A DNA stretch of 64,000 nucleotides from Streptomyces sp. NBC_01216 (GTDB lineage Bacteria; Actinomycetota; Actinomycetes; Streptomycetales; Streptomycetaceae): the NCBI RefSeq assembly GCF_035994945.1, contig NZ_CP108677.1:2604001-2668000 (forward strand). Reading direction: 5' to 3'. The notes beneath the pieces were generated by a model. It did not search any database and was not told the origin of the DNA. It was given only the letters and a program-made list of their open reading frames with translations. Shown piece after piece: positions 49,135 through 57,158 of this stretch; position 1 is the first letter of the stretch; each line of letters starts with the position of its first letter. The position numbers were made by a program, and so were the translations under genes.

Positions 49135-50085
49135 TCAGCGCCTGCGCATGTCGGCCACCCGGGCCGCGGCGCGCTCGGGTCCGAGCAGTTCGCTCGTCAG
49201 CGCCCCTGCCGTGCTGCGCAGTTGGGCGCCCGCGTGACGGGCCCGCTGGCCGGGCAGCGGAACATCACGTCGGGGCCGGCCGCCCGGGGGGATCGCGTCA
49301 CCCGCCGCACCCGCGACCACGATCTGGACACCCTGGTCGGCCAGCGCCTGCAGCTCCGTGGCGGCCCGGTCGTCGTGCGCCAAGGGCTCGTCGGTGACCA
49401 GCCGCGTGATCACGTCCGTCGGCACCGTCTGGAACATGGTGTCGGTGCCGAGCTTGGTGTGGTCGGCCAGCACCACGACCTCGGCCGCCGCCTGGACCAG
49501 CGCACGGTCCACACTCGCCGAGAGCATGTTGGACGTGGAGAGCCCACGCTCGGCGGTCAGACCACTGCCGGAGAGGAAGGCACGGGAGACCCGGAGCCCC
49601 TGGAGGGACTGCTCGGCCCCGCTGCCGACGAGCGCGTAGTTCGAGCCACGCAGCGTGCCACCGGTCATGACGACCTCGACCCGGTTGGCATGGGCCAGGG
49701 CCTGGGCCACGAGCAGGGAGTTGGTGACGACGGTCAGACCGGGCACGCGGGCGAGCCGGCGGGCCAGCTCCTGCGTGGTCGTCCCGGCTCCCACGACGAT
49801 GGCCTCGCCCTCCTCGACGAGACTCGCGGCGGTATCGGCGATGGCCGTCTTCTCCGCCGTGGCGAGGTGGGACTTCTGCGGGAAGCCGGAATCCCGGGTG
49901 AAACCGCCCGGCAGTACCGCACCGCCGTGCCGGCGGTCGAGGAGTCCTTCTGCCTCCAGCGCCCGCACGTCCCGCCGTACGGTCACTTCTGAGGTCTGGA
50001 CGACGCGGGCGAGCTCGCGGAGCGACACGGCTCCGTTGGCGCGCACCATTTCAAGGATCAACTGACGACGTTCTGCAGCGAACAC
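49135..50085 (-). CDS. DeoR family regulator
   Basis: The 316-aa product has the DeoR HTH (RRQLILEMVRANGAVSLREL, VQTSEVTVRRDVRALEAEGL, DRRHGGAVLPG). The sugar-phosphate sensor domain follows (GEAIVVGAGTTTQELARRLA, VVTNSLLVAQALA, ADHTKLGTDTMFQTVP), with a basic tail. Members respond to phosphorylated sugars or nucleosides. Its closeness to the purine nucleoside phosphorylase and deoC genes, both with the palindrome CTACGCGCGTAG, makes it a candidate for their repressor. GTG 50085 is the start. Confidence 0.9.
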   Translation of the reverse strand: MFAAERRQLILEMVRANGAVSLRELARVVQTSEVTVRRDVRALEAEGLLDRRHGGAVLPGGFTRDSGFPQKSHLATAEKTAIADTAASLVEEGEAIVVGAGTTTQELARRLARVPGLTVVTNSLLVAQALAHANRVEVVMTGGTLRGSNYALVGSGAEQSLQGLRVSRAFLSGSGLTAERGLSTSNMLSASVDRALVQAAAEVVVLADHTKLGTDTMFQTVPTDVITRLVTDEPLAHDDRAATELQALADQGVQIVVAGAAGDAIPPGGRPRRDVPLPGQRARHAGAQLRSTAGALTSELLGPERAAARVADMRRR

Positions 50086-50262
50086 GAAACTGACAGTAAC
50101 CTGAGCGGCCGATACTTTTCAGCACTATGCGCCGATTTACCGAAGATGCGCACCGACGGGACCTCCAACTGATATGAGAGGCCCCGTCGTCGGCCGGGCG
50201 GTGTGGTGGACTTGCCCGGGGGTGCCGGGGGTTGTCCCGATCGTTCGGGGAGAGCGGGCGGG

Positions 50263-51729
50263 CTAGCCCTCTCCGCCGGCCTTTCGGGTGTGCAACTGCC
50301 GTGCCACTTCCGCGATCGAGCCCGACAGGGAGGGGTACACGGTGAATGCCTTCGCGATCTGTTCCACTGTCAGATTGTTGTCGACCGCGATCGAGATCGG
50401 GTGGATCAGCTCGCTCGCCCGCGGCGCGACGACACAGCCGCCGACCACGATGCCGGTGCCCGGACGGCAGAAGATCTTGACGAAGCCGTCCCGGATGCCC
50501 TGCATCTTCGCGCGGGGGTTGCGCAGCAGCGGCAGCTTGACGACCCGGGCGTCGATCCGGCCGGCGTCGACGTCCGCCTGGGTGTAACCGACGGTCGCGA
50601 TCTCCGGGTCGGTGAAGACGTTCGAGGAGACCGTCTTCAGGTTCAGCGGCGCCACCGCGTCGCCGAGGAAGTGGTACATCGCGATCCGCCCCTGCATGGC
50701 GGCGACCGAGGCGAGCGCGAAGACGCCGGTGACGTCGCCGGCCGCGTAGACGCCGGGGGCGGAGGTGCGGGAGACCTTGTCGGTCCAGATATGACCGGAA
50801 TCCTTCAGCCGGACCCCGGCCTCCTCCAGGCCCATTCCGGCCGAATTCGGGATCGCGCCGACCGCCATCAGGCAGTGGGTGCCGGAGATGACCCGGCCGT
50901 CGGCCAACGTGACCTCGACCCGGTCCCCGACCCGTTTGGCGGACTCGGCACGGGAACGGGCCATGACGTTCATACCGCGCCGGCGGAAGACGTCCTCCAG
51001 CACGGCGGCGGCGTCCGGGTCCTCGCCGGGCAGCACGCGGTCGCGCGAGGAGACGAGGGTGACCCGGGAGCCCAGCGCCTGGTAGGCGCCGGCGAACTCG
51101 GCGCCCGTCACACCGGAACCGACCACGATCAGCTCCTGGGGGAGCTCCTTGAGGTCGTAGACCTGTGTCCAGTTCAGGATGCGCTCGCCGTCGGGCTGCG
51201 CGTCGGGCAGCTCGCGCGGGTGGCCGCCGGTGGCGATCAGCACGGCGTCGGCGGTGAGCGACTCCTCGGTGCCGTCCGCGGCGGTCACGACCACCTGGCG
51301 CGAGCCGTCCATCGCCTGCCGGCCGGAGAGCCGTCCCCGTCCCCGCAGCACCCGGGCGCCGGCCCGGGTGACGGAGGCGGTGATGTCGTGGGACTGGGCC
51401 AGCGCGAGGCGCTTCACCCGTCGGTTGACCTTGCCGAGGTCCACGCCGACCACGCGGGCGGCCTGCTCGACGTGCGGGGTGGGGGCGCCTCCGTCGAAGG
51501 CAGGGGGAGCGTCGCCGACGATGATGCCCAGCTCCTCGTACGAGGAGTCGAAGGTGGTCATCACCTCGGCCGTCGCGATGAGGGTCTTCGAGGGGACGCA
51601 GTCGGTCAGGACGGACGCGCCGCCGAGGCCGTCGCAGTCGACGACGGTCACCTCCGCGCCGAGTTGGGCGCCCACCAGGGCCGCCTCGTATCCGCCGGGT
51701 CCGCCGCCGATGATCACGATCCGGGTCAC
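50263..51729 (-). CDS. lpdA: NAD(P)H-quinone dehydrogenase / LpdA-type flavoprotein
   Basis: The 488-aa flavoprotein of the pyridine-nucleotide disulphide family has the FAD site IVIIGGGPGGYEAALVGAQL and NAD site LIVVGSGVTGAEFAGAYQAL. The redox region reads GGASVLTDCVPSKTLIA: only one cysteine of the usual CxxxxC pair, as in Mycobacterium LpdA (Rv3303c), so it is not a lipoamide dehydrogenase. It probably reduces quinones. GTG 51729 begins the Rossmann strand; the longer frame upstream is not family-like. A 30-bp tandem repeat lies in its upstream region. Confidence 0.9.
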   Translation of the reverse strand: MTRIVIIGGGPGGYEAALVGAQLGAEVTVVDCDGLGGASVLTDCVPSKTLIATAEVMTTFDSSYEELGIIVGDAPPAFDGGAPTPHVEQAARVVGVDLGKVNRRVKRLALAQSHDITASVTRAGARVLRGRGRLSGRQAMDGSRQVVVTAADGTEESLTADAVLIATGGHPRELPDAQPDGERILNWTQVYDLKELPQELIVVGSGVTGAEFAGAYQALGSRVTLVSSRDRVLPGEDPDAAAVLEDVFRRRGMNVMARSRAESAKRVGDRVEVTLADGRVISGTHCLMAVGAIPNSAGMGLEEAGVRLKDSGHIWTDKVSRTSAPGVYAAGDVTGVFALASVAAMQGRIAMYHFLGDAVAPLNLKTVSSNVFTDPEIATVGYTQADVDAGRIDARVVKLPLLRNPRAKMQGIRDGFVKIFCRPGTGIVVGGCVVAPRASELIHPISIAVDNNLTVEQIAKAFTVYPSLSGSIAEVARQLHTRKAGGEG

Positions 51730-51781
51730 GTGGGTTACGCCTCGCGCTCTCGTTCTGCCGGGGGGTCCCCCGCTGGGCTGC

Positions 51782-51841
51782 AGTGCGTACGCCATTGTCC
51801 CGCACGCTTCAAGTGCGTACCCCATTGTCCCGCATGCCGCG
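51782..51841. repeat. Two tandem 30-bp repeats in the lpdA/GGCT divergent promoter region
   Basis: AGTGCGTACGCCATTGTCCC (51782 on) recurs 30 bases later as AGTGCGTACCCCATTGTCCC with the next bases CGCACGC/CGCATGC also shared. On the minus strand each unit shows GGGACAATGG, with GACAAT resembling a -10 element, so two promoters for lpdA are possible. Confidence 0.7.
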
Positions 51842-51923
51842 GGCGTCCTCACGCGCGGGCCTCCATACCGCCCCCACCTCGGACTTCCGCGACCACCCCT
51901 CCCCCTCCCGTACCCTCGACCCC

Positions 51924-52361
51924 ATGTCGCTCTACGCCGCGTACGCCGGCAACCTCGACGCGCGGCTCATGACCCGCCGCGCACCGCACTCCCCGCTGCG
52001 CGGTACCGGCTGGCTCAACGGCTGGCGGCTGACCTTCGGCGGCGAGCAGATGGGCTGGGAGGGGGCACTCGCCACGATCGTGGAGGCACCGCGTTCCCAG
52101 GTCTTCGTCGCGCTCTACGACATCGCCCCGATGGACGAGGACTCGATGGACCGCTGGGAGGGCGTCAGCCTCGACATCTACCGGCGGATGCGGGTGCGGG
52201 TACACACGCTGGACGGCGAGGAACCGGCCTGGGTGTACGTCCTCAACGCCTACGAGGGCGGGCTGCCCTCGGCCCGCTACCTGGGCGAGCTCGCGGACGC
52301 CGCGGAGTCGGCGGGCGCGCCGCACGACTACGTCATGGAACTGCGCAAACGCCCCTGCTGA
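51924..52361 (+). CDS. Gamma-glutamylcyclotransferase-like protein
   Basis: The 145-aa product has the GGCT fold start LYAAYAGNLDARLMTRRAPH (substrate-binding YxxYGxN-like loop, here AAYAGNL), and GWLNGWRLTFGGEQMGWEGA. The acidic VALYDIAPMDEDSMDRWEGV carries the catalytic-type Glu. Members cyclise gamma-glutamyl amines or related compounds; the substrate is unknown. ATG 51924 is the start, with only weak RBS. It is divergent from lpdA. Confidence 0.85.
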   Translation: MSLYAAYAGNLDARLMTRRAPHSPLRGTGWLNGWRLTFGGEQMGWEGALATIVEAPRSQVFVALYDIAPMDEDSMDRWEGVSLDIYRRMRVRVHTLDGEEPAWVYVLNAYEGGLPSARYLGELADAAESAGAPHDYVMELRKRPC

Positions 52362-52487
52362 GACGTCCGCCCGGGGCGCGGGTACCGGATGTGGCGGTAC
52401 GTGATGTGGCGAAAGACATCGTGCCGCCCGCCACACTCTTCGTCGGAAACGACAAGACAACGATCGCATGTCCGTCAGCACCGTCAT

Positions 52488-52528
52488 CTACGCGCGTAGG
52501 AATTCTCGGGCTACGCTTCTGCGCGTAG
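52488..52528. promoter_or_regulatory. Operator-like palindromes upstream of purine nucleoside phosphorylase
   Basis: CTACGCGCGTAG (52488-52499) is a perfect palindrome. A second, spaced dyad CTACGC-N6-GCGTAG follows at 52511-52528. The first is identical to the palindrome before deoC (56130-56141). Confidence 0.75.
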
Positions 52529-52582
52529 GAAATACGTCCGGGGCTCCCCCCTCGGACCCCCCTTCCCGAGGCGAGAGAGTCA

Positions 52583-53386
52583 GTGAACGCAACTGCCACC
52601 CCGTACGAGGCCGCCGAGGCCGCTGCCACGCGTCTTCGCGAGCTGACCGGCACCGAGAGCCACGACGTCGCACTGGTGATGGGCTCCGGCTGGGCCCCCG
52701 CCGTCGACGCCCTCGGTGCCCCGGAGGCCGAGTTCCCGGTCACCGAGCTCCCCGGATTCCCGCCGCCGGCCGTCGAGGGCCACGGCGGCAAGGTCCGCTC
52801 GTACAAGATCGGCGAGAAGCGGGTCCTGGTCTTCCTGGGCCGAACGCACTTCTACGAGGGCCGGGGCGTCGCCTCCGTCGCCCACGGCGTGCGCACCGCC
52901 GTCGCCGCCGGCTGCAAGACCGTCGTCCTGACCAACGGCTGCGGCGGCCTGCGCGAGGGCATGCGCCCCGGCCAGCCGGTGCTGATCAGCGACCACCTCA
53001 ACCTGACGGGCGCCTCGCCGATCGTCGGCGCCAACTTCGTCGACCTCACGGACCTGTACTCGCCGCGTCTGCGCGCTCTGTGCAAGGAGGTCGACGAGAC
53101 CCTCGAAGAGGGCGTCTACGTGCAGTTCCCCGGGCCGCACTACGAGACCCCGGCCGAGATCAACATGGTCCGCGTCATGGGTGGCGACCTGGTCGGCATG
53201 TCCACCGTCCTGGAGGCCATCGCGGCCCGTGAGGCGGGCGCGGAGGTCCTGGGCATCTCGCTGGTCACCAACCTCGCCGCGGGCCTGTCGGGCGAGCCGC
53301 TCAACCACGAGGAGGTCCTCCAGGCCGGCCGCGACTCCGCGGCCCGGATGGGCGAACTCCTCACCCGGGTGCTCGACCGCATCTGA
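52583..53386 (+). CDS. Purine nucleoside phosphorylase (trimeric type)
   Basis: The enzyme splits (deoxy)inosine and (deoxy)guanosine to base and pentose-1-phosphate. The 267-aa product has [63 protein letters not shown] and VTNLAAG, the trimeric PNP signatures. GTG 52583 follows GCGAGAGAG. It is the first gene of a probable deo regulon with the mutase gene 180 bases downstream, and carries CTACGCGCGTAG upstream. Confidence 0.94.
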   Translation: MNATATPYEAAEAAATRLRELTGTESHDVALVMGSGWAPAVDALGAPEAEFPVTELPGFPPPAVEGHGGKVRSYKIGEKRVLVFLGRTHFYEGRGVASVAHGVRTAVAAGCKTVVLTNGCGGLREGMRPGQPVLISDHLNLTGASPIVGANFVDLTDLYSPRLRALCKEVDETLEEGVYVQFPGPHYETPAEINMVRVMGGDLVGMSTVLEAIAAREAGAEVLGISLVTNLAAGLSGEPLNHEEVLQAGRDSAARMGELLTRVLDRI

Positions 53387-53423
53387 TTCTCCGGCGCCCG
53401 GCGCCGCGCGGGGCTCCTCCCTG

Positions 53424-53503
53424 CCCTCCCCTTCCCGTACCGGCCCGGCCGGCGCCCGAGACGCGGGGCACGGGCCGGAGCCCGGTTACGGGAAGGGGAG
53501 GGG
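53424..53503. other. Long inverted repeat between PNP and mutase genes
   Basis: CCCTCCCCTTCCCGTA (53424-53439) pairs with 53488-53503, with further CCGG pairing and an inner GGCCCGG/CCGGGCC stem. It could be a terminator, an attenuator or a processing site between two genes that are otherwise close. Confidence 0.6.
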
Positions 53504-53565
53504 CGGGAAGGACACTCTCCCGCCCCACCAGCCGCACCCGCCCGTATCCCCGAAAGGCATCCACC

Positions 53566-55218
53566 GTGACGCAGGACGACCTCATCGCCCGGGCCCAGGC
53601 CTGGCTCGCCGAGGACCCCGACAGCGAGACCCGCGACGAGCTCGCCAAGCTCATCGAGTCCGGCGACCGCGCCGGACTCGACGCCCGGTTCGCCGGGACC
53701 CTCCAGTTCGGCACGGCCGGTCTCCGCGGCGAGCTGGGCGCGGGCCCCCTGCGGATGAACCGCTCCGTGGTCATCCGGGCCGCCGCCGGGCTCGCCGCGT
53801 ATCTCCGGGCGAAGGGCCAGGAGGGCGGGCTGGTCGTCATCGGCTACGACGCCCGCTACAAGTCGGCCGACTTCGCCCGCGACACCGCGGCCGTGATGAC
53901 CGGTGCCGGACTGCGCGCGGCGCTGCTGCCGCGCCCGCTGCCCACGCCCGTCCTCGCCTTCGCCATAAGGCACCTGGGCGCCGTCGCCGGCGTCGAGGTG
54001 ACCGCGAGCCACAACCCGCCGCGCGACAACGGCTACAAGGTCTACCTCGGCGACGGCTCGCAGATCGTGCCGCCGGCCGACGCGGAGATCGCCGCCGGGA
54101 TCGCCGCCGTGCGCGCGCTGGCCGACGTGCCCCGTCCCGAGGAGGGCTGGGAGACGCTCGGCGACGAGGTCCTGGAGGCGTACCTGGCCCGGACCGACGC
54201 CGTACTGACCCCCGGCTCGCCCCGCACCGCCCGGACCGTCTACACGGCGATGCACGGCGTCGGCAGGGAGGTCCTGACGGCCGCCTTCGACCGGGCGGGT
54301 TTCCCTCCCCCGGCGCTCGTGGCCGAGCAGGCCGATCCCGACCCGGCCTTCCCGACGGTGGCGTTCCCCAATCCGGAGGAGCCGGGCGCCATGGACCTCG
54401 CCTTCGAGGCGGCCAGGGCCGTGGACCCGGACATCGTGATCGCCAACGACCCCGACGCCGACCGTTGCGCGGTCGCCGTACCCGACGCCTCCGTCGAGGG
54501 CGGCTGGCGGATGCTGCGCGGTGACGAGGTGGGCGCGCTGCTCGCCGCGCATCTGGTGCACAAGGGCGCGCGGGGCGTGTTCGCCGAGTCGATCGTCTCG
54601 TCCTCGCTGCTCGGCCGGATCGCCGAGGCCGCGGGCGTCGGCTACGAGGAGACCCTGACCGGCTTCAAGTGGATCGCCCGCGTGGAGGGGCTGCGGTACG
54701 GCTACGAGGAGGCGCTCGGCTACTGCGTCGACCCCGAGGGCGTCCGCGACAAGGACGGCATCACGGCGGCGCTGCTCATCGCCGAGCTGGCCTCGGTCCT
54801 CAAGGAGCAGGACCGTACGCTGACCGGCCTGCTCGACGACCTCGCGGTGGCCCACGGCCTGCACGCCACCGACCAGCTCTCCGTGCGGGTCGAGGACCTG
54901 GGCGTCATCCGGAACGCGATGAGCGCGCTGCGCGAGCGTCCGCCGGTCTCGCTGGCGGGGCTGACCGTCACGACGGCGGAGGACCTGGCGAAGGGCACGG
55001 AGACGCTGCCTCCGACCGACGGTCTGCGCTACTACCTGGAGGGCGAGTTCCGCGCCCGGGTCATCGTCCGGCCGAGCGGCACCGAGCCCAAGCTGAAGTG
55101 CTACCTGGAGGTCGTCGTCCCGGTGGCCGACGCGAGCGAGCTGACGCCGGCCCGTGCGACGGCCGCCGAGGTCCTCGCCGCGGTCAAGCGTGACCTGGCG
55201 GCGGCCGCGGGGCTCTGA
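53566..55218 (+). CDS. Phosphohexomutase/phosphopentomutase-like enzyme
   Basis: The 550-aa product has the alpha-D-phosphohexomutase plan: QFGTAGLRGELGAGPLRMNR, the phosphoserine loop VEVTASHNPPRDNGYKVYLG, the metal site NDPDADRCAVAVPD, the sugar loop ETLTGFKWIARVEG and GEFRARVIVRPSGTEPKLKC. It is similar to Bacillus-type PgcA/PgmB proteins that also act as phosphopentomutase. In this neighbourhood it most likely converts ribose- or deoxyribose-1-P to 5-P between PNP and DeoC. GTG 53566 follows CCGAAAGGC. Its stop abuts a dispersed repeat. Confidence 0.92.
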   Translation: MTQDDLIARAQAWLAEDPDSETRDELAKLIESGDRAGLDARFAGTLQFGTAGLRGELGAGPLRMNRSVVIRAAAGLAAYLRAKGQEGGLVVIGYDARYKSADFARDTAAVMTGAGLRAALLPRPLPTPVLAFAIRHLGAVAGVEVTASHNPPRDNGYKVYLGDGSQIVPPADAEIAAGIAAVRALADVPRPEEGWETLGDEVLEAYLARTDAVLTPGSPRTARTVYTAMHGVGREVLTAAFDRAGFPPPALVAEQADPDPAFPTVAFPNPEEPGAMDLAFEAARAVDPDIVIANDPDADRCAVAVPDASVEGGWRMLRGDEVGALLAAHLVHKGARGVFAESIVSSSLLGRIAEAAGVGYEETLTGFKWIARVEGLRYGYEEALGYCVDPEGVRDKDGITAALLIAELASVLKEQDRTLTGLLDDLAVAHGLHATDQLSVRVEDLGVIRNAMSALRERPPVSLAGLTVTTAEDLAKGTETLPPTDGLRYYLEGEFRARVIVRPSGTEPKLKCYLEVVVPVADASELTPARATAAEVLAAVKRDLAAAAGL

Positions 55219-55220
55219 GG

Positions 55221-55249
55221 GCCTGCAGGGTGGCCTCCGGCCGACAGGC
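55221..55249 (+). repeat. Dispersed palindromic repeat, copy 3
   Basis: GCCTGCAGG, GTGGCCTCCGG and CCGACAGGC followed by GGGCGCGGCCC form the same unit as at 5168 and 43464. It starts two bases after the mutase stop codon. Confidence 0.75.
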
Positions 55250-55281
55250 GGGCGCGGCCCGGTCCACCGTTTCCCGGGAAC

Positions 55282-55329
55282 GGTGAGGGGCCGTACGGGG
55301 ACCCCGGCGTCCCCGTACGGCCCCTCACC
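55282..55329. terminator. Bidirectional terminator, 20-bp perfect arms
   Basis: GGTGAGGGGCCGTACGGGGA (55282-55301) pairs perfectly with 55310-55329 across an eight-base loop, between the convergent mutase and PH-domain genes. Confidence 0.9.
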
Positions 55330-55389
55330 CGTCCGGCGCGGCGGCGGGCCCGTGGGCGGTGCGGCGGGCTCCCGGCCCGGCCGCGGCCG

Positions 55390-56025
55390 TCAGCCCGTCG
55401 CCAGCAGGATCACCAGCAGCACCAGACCCGCCACCGCCGGAGCGATGACCTCGTAGGCCCAGCGGATCTGGGGTTCGCCCTGGGCGCCGGGGCGGGAGGC
55501 GCAGCGTTCGGCGAGTTCGCGGAGGTCGGCGATGGTCTGGTCGGCCGGTGCCCTGCGGGACTGATCGTCGCGGACGTCCGCCGTGACGGACGTGCGGCGG
55601 TGCGGGTCGTCCTGCGAGGCGCGCGCCTGGCGGCGGGCGGCCGCCTTCCGTCGGCGCAGCGAGACCGGGATCGACCACAGCTGGTACGTGACGCCCTCGC
55701 GGGTGACGACCTCGCTGGAGTAGCCGGCGCGGACGTCGGCGACCGCGGCCCAGGGCAGCGTGATGTTGCGGAAGGGGTTGCGGACGCGGAGCCGGTCCTC
55801 GTTCGCGTAGACCGCGGGCCGGACGGTGAAGGCCACGACGAGCGGCACGACGAGCAGCAGGCCCGCCAGGGCCACCCACGGGGTCCGGCCCTCGCCGCGG
55901 ATCATCGCGTCGACGCAGAACCAGGTGGCGAGGCCGATCAGCAGGACACCTCCCGCGATCCCGAGAGGCGAACGGAAGACGCGGTCGGCGTAGGCCGGCT
56001 CGGCGGGCGGCTGGGGGCTCGTCAT
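55390..56025 (-). CDS. PH-domain membrane protein
   Basis: The 211-aa product has two membrane segments (LGIAGGVLLIGLATWFCVDA, WVALAGLLLVVPLVVAFTV). A bacterial PH-like domain follows (RLRVRNPFRNITLPWAAVAD and VVTREGVTYQLWSIPVSL), then a basic linker RRRKAAARRQAR and a C-terminal membrane segment (AGLVLLVILLATG). Its function is unknown. ATG 56025 is divergent from deoC, 130 bases away. Confidence 0.88.
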   Translation of the reverse strand: MTSPQPPAEPAYADRVFRSPLGIAGGVLLIGLATWFCVDAMIRGEGRTPWVALAGLLLVVPLVVAFTVRPAVYANEDRLRVRNPFRNITLPWAAVADVRAGYSSEVVTREGVTYQLWSIPVSLRRRKAAARRQARASQDDPHRRTSVTADVRDDQSRRAPADQTIADLRELAERCASRPGAQGEPQIRWAYEVIAPAVAGLVLLVILLATG

Positions 56026-56129
56026 ACGCCCGATTCTGCCTCACCGGCGCGGAGCCGCCCGGGGGCTCCGCGCCGGTGGTCCGGCGACGAGGGCGATCGG
56101 GTCGTAATCGAGCGGGGCTGTACAGGTCG

Positions 56130-56141
56130 CTACGCGCGTAG
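56130..56141. promoter_or_regulatory. Operator-like palindrome upstream of deoC
   Basis: CTACGCGCGTAG is a perfect palindrome 14 bases before the deoC GTG. TAGATA just at its right end looks like a -10 element, so a bound protein would cover the promoter and deoC mRNA would be leaderless or nearly so. Confidence 0.75.
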
Positions 56142-56154
56142 ATATGCTCGACTG

Positions 56155-57153
56155 GTGACCATGCCCACCACTGCATCCGCAGCACCCTCCCCCGCGGCCT
56201 CCGGCGCGGGAGGTGCCCCCATTTTCGCCGACGTGACCACGTCCGAGAGTGCGCTGCGCCGCTTCCTCCACGGGCTGCCCGGCGTCGACGCCGTCGGCCT
56301 GGAGGCGCGCGCCGCGTCCCTCGGCACCCGCTCGATCAAGACCACGGCCAAGGCGTACGCCATCGACCTGGCCATCTCCATGATCGACCTGACGACGCTC
56401 GAAGGCGCGGACACCCCGGGCAAGGTCCGGGCGCTCGCCGCCAAGGCCGTCAACCCCGATCCGACCGACCGCACGACCCCGACGACCGCCGCCCTCTGTG
56501 TCTATCCCGACATGGTGGCGACCGCCAAGGCCGCCCTCGCGGGCTCCGGCGTCAAGGTCGCCTCCGTCGCCACCGCCTTCCCGGCGGGCCGCGCCGCGCT
56601 TCCCGTGAAGCTCGCGGACACGGCCGACGCCATCGCCGCCGGCGCGGACGAGATCGACATGGTCATCGACCGTGGCGCCTTCCTCGCCGGCCGCTACCTC
56701 GAGGTGTTCGACCAGATCACCGCGATCAAGGCGGAGTGCGGCGACCGTGCCCGGCTCAAGGTCATCTTCGAGACCGGCGAGCTGTCCACGTACGACAACA
56801 TCCGCCGTGCCTCCTGGCTCGGCATGATGGCGGGCGCCGACTTCATCAAGACCTCGACCGGCAAGGTCGCGGTCAACGCCACCCCGGCCAACACGCTCCT
56901 GATGCTGGAGGCGGTCCGCGACTTCCGCGCGCAGACCGGCGTCCAGATCGGCGTGAAGCCGGCCGGCGGCATCCGCAACACCAAGGAAGCCATCAAGTTC
57001 CTGGTCCTGGTCAACGAGACCGTCGGCGAGGACTGGCTGGACAACCACTGGTTCCGCTTCGGTGCCTCCAGCCTGCTGAACGACCTGCTCATGCAGCGTC
57101 AGAAGCTGGCGACCGGCCGCTACTCCGGCCCCGATTACGTGACGGTGGACTGA
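56155..57153 (+). CDS. deoC: Deoxyribose-phosphate aldolase
   Basis: DeoC cleaves 2-deoxyribose-5-phosphate to acetaldehyde and glyceraldehyde-3-phosphate. The 332-aa product has IDLTTLEGADTPGKVRALAA, LCVYPDMVATA, EIDMVIDRGAFLAG, the Schiff-base lysine in GADFIKTSTGKVAVNATPAN and GVKPAGGIRNTKEA. GTG 56155 or ATG 56161 may be used; the promoter element lies so close that a leaderless transcript is likely. The aldehyde dehydrogenase genes follow in the same operon and should oxidise the acetaldehyde. Confidence 0.95.
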   Translation: MTMPTTASAAPSPAASGAGGAPIFADVTTSESALRRFLHGLPGVDAVGLEARAASLGTRSIKTTAKAYAIDLAISMIDLTTLEGADTPGKVRALAAKAVNPDPTDRTTPTTAALCVYPDMVATAKAALAGSGVKVASVATAFPAGRAALPVKLADTADAIAAGADEIDMVIDRGAFLAGRYLEVFDQITAIKAECGDRARLKVIFETGELSTYDNIRRASWLGMMAGADFIKTSTGKVAVNATPANTLLMLEAVRDFRAQTGVQIGVKPAGGIRNTKEAIKFLVLVNETVGEDWLDNHWFRFGASSLLNDLLMQRQKLATGRYSGPDYVTVD

Positions 57154-57158
57154 TCATC

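Noticed and set aside
53140..54864. 574-aa minus-strand frame opposite the mutase gene
   Set aside because: Shadow of the phosphohexomutase coding strand, with no motif or ribosome site.
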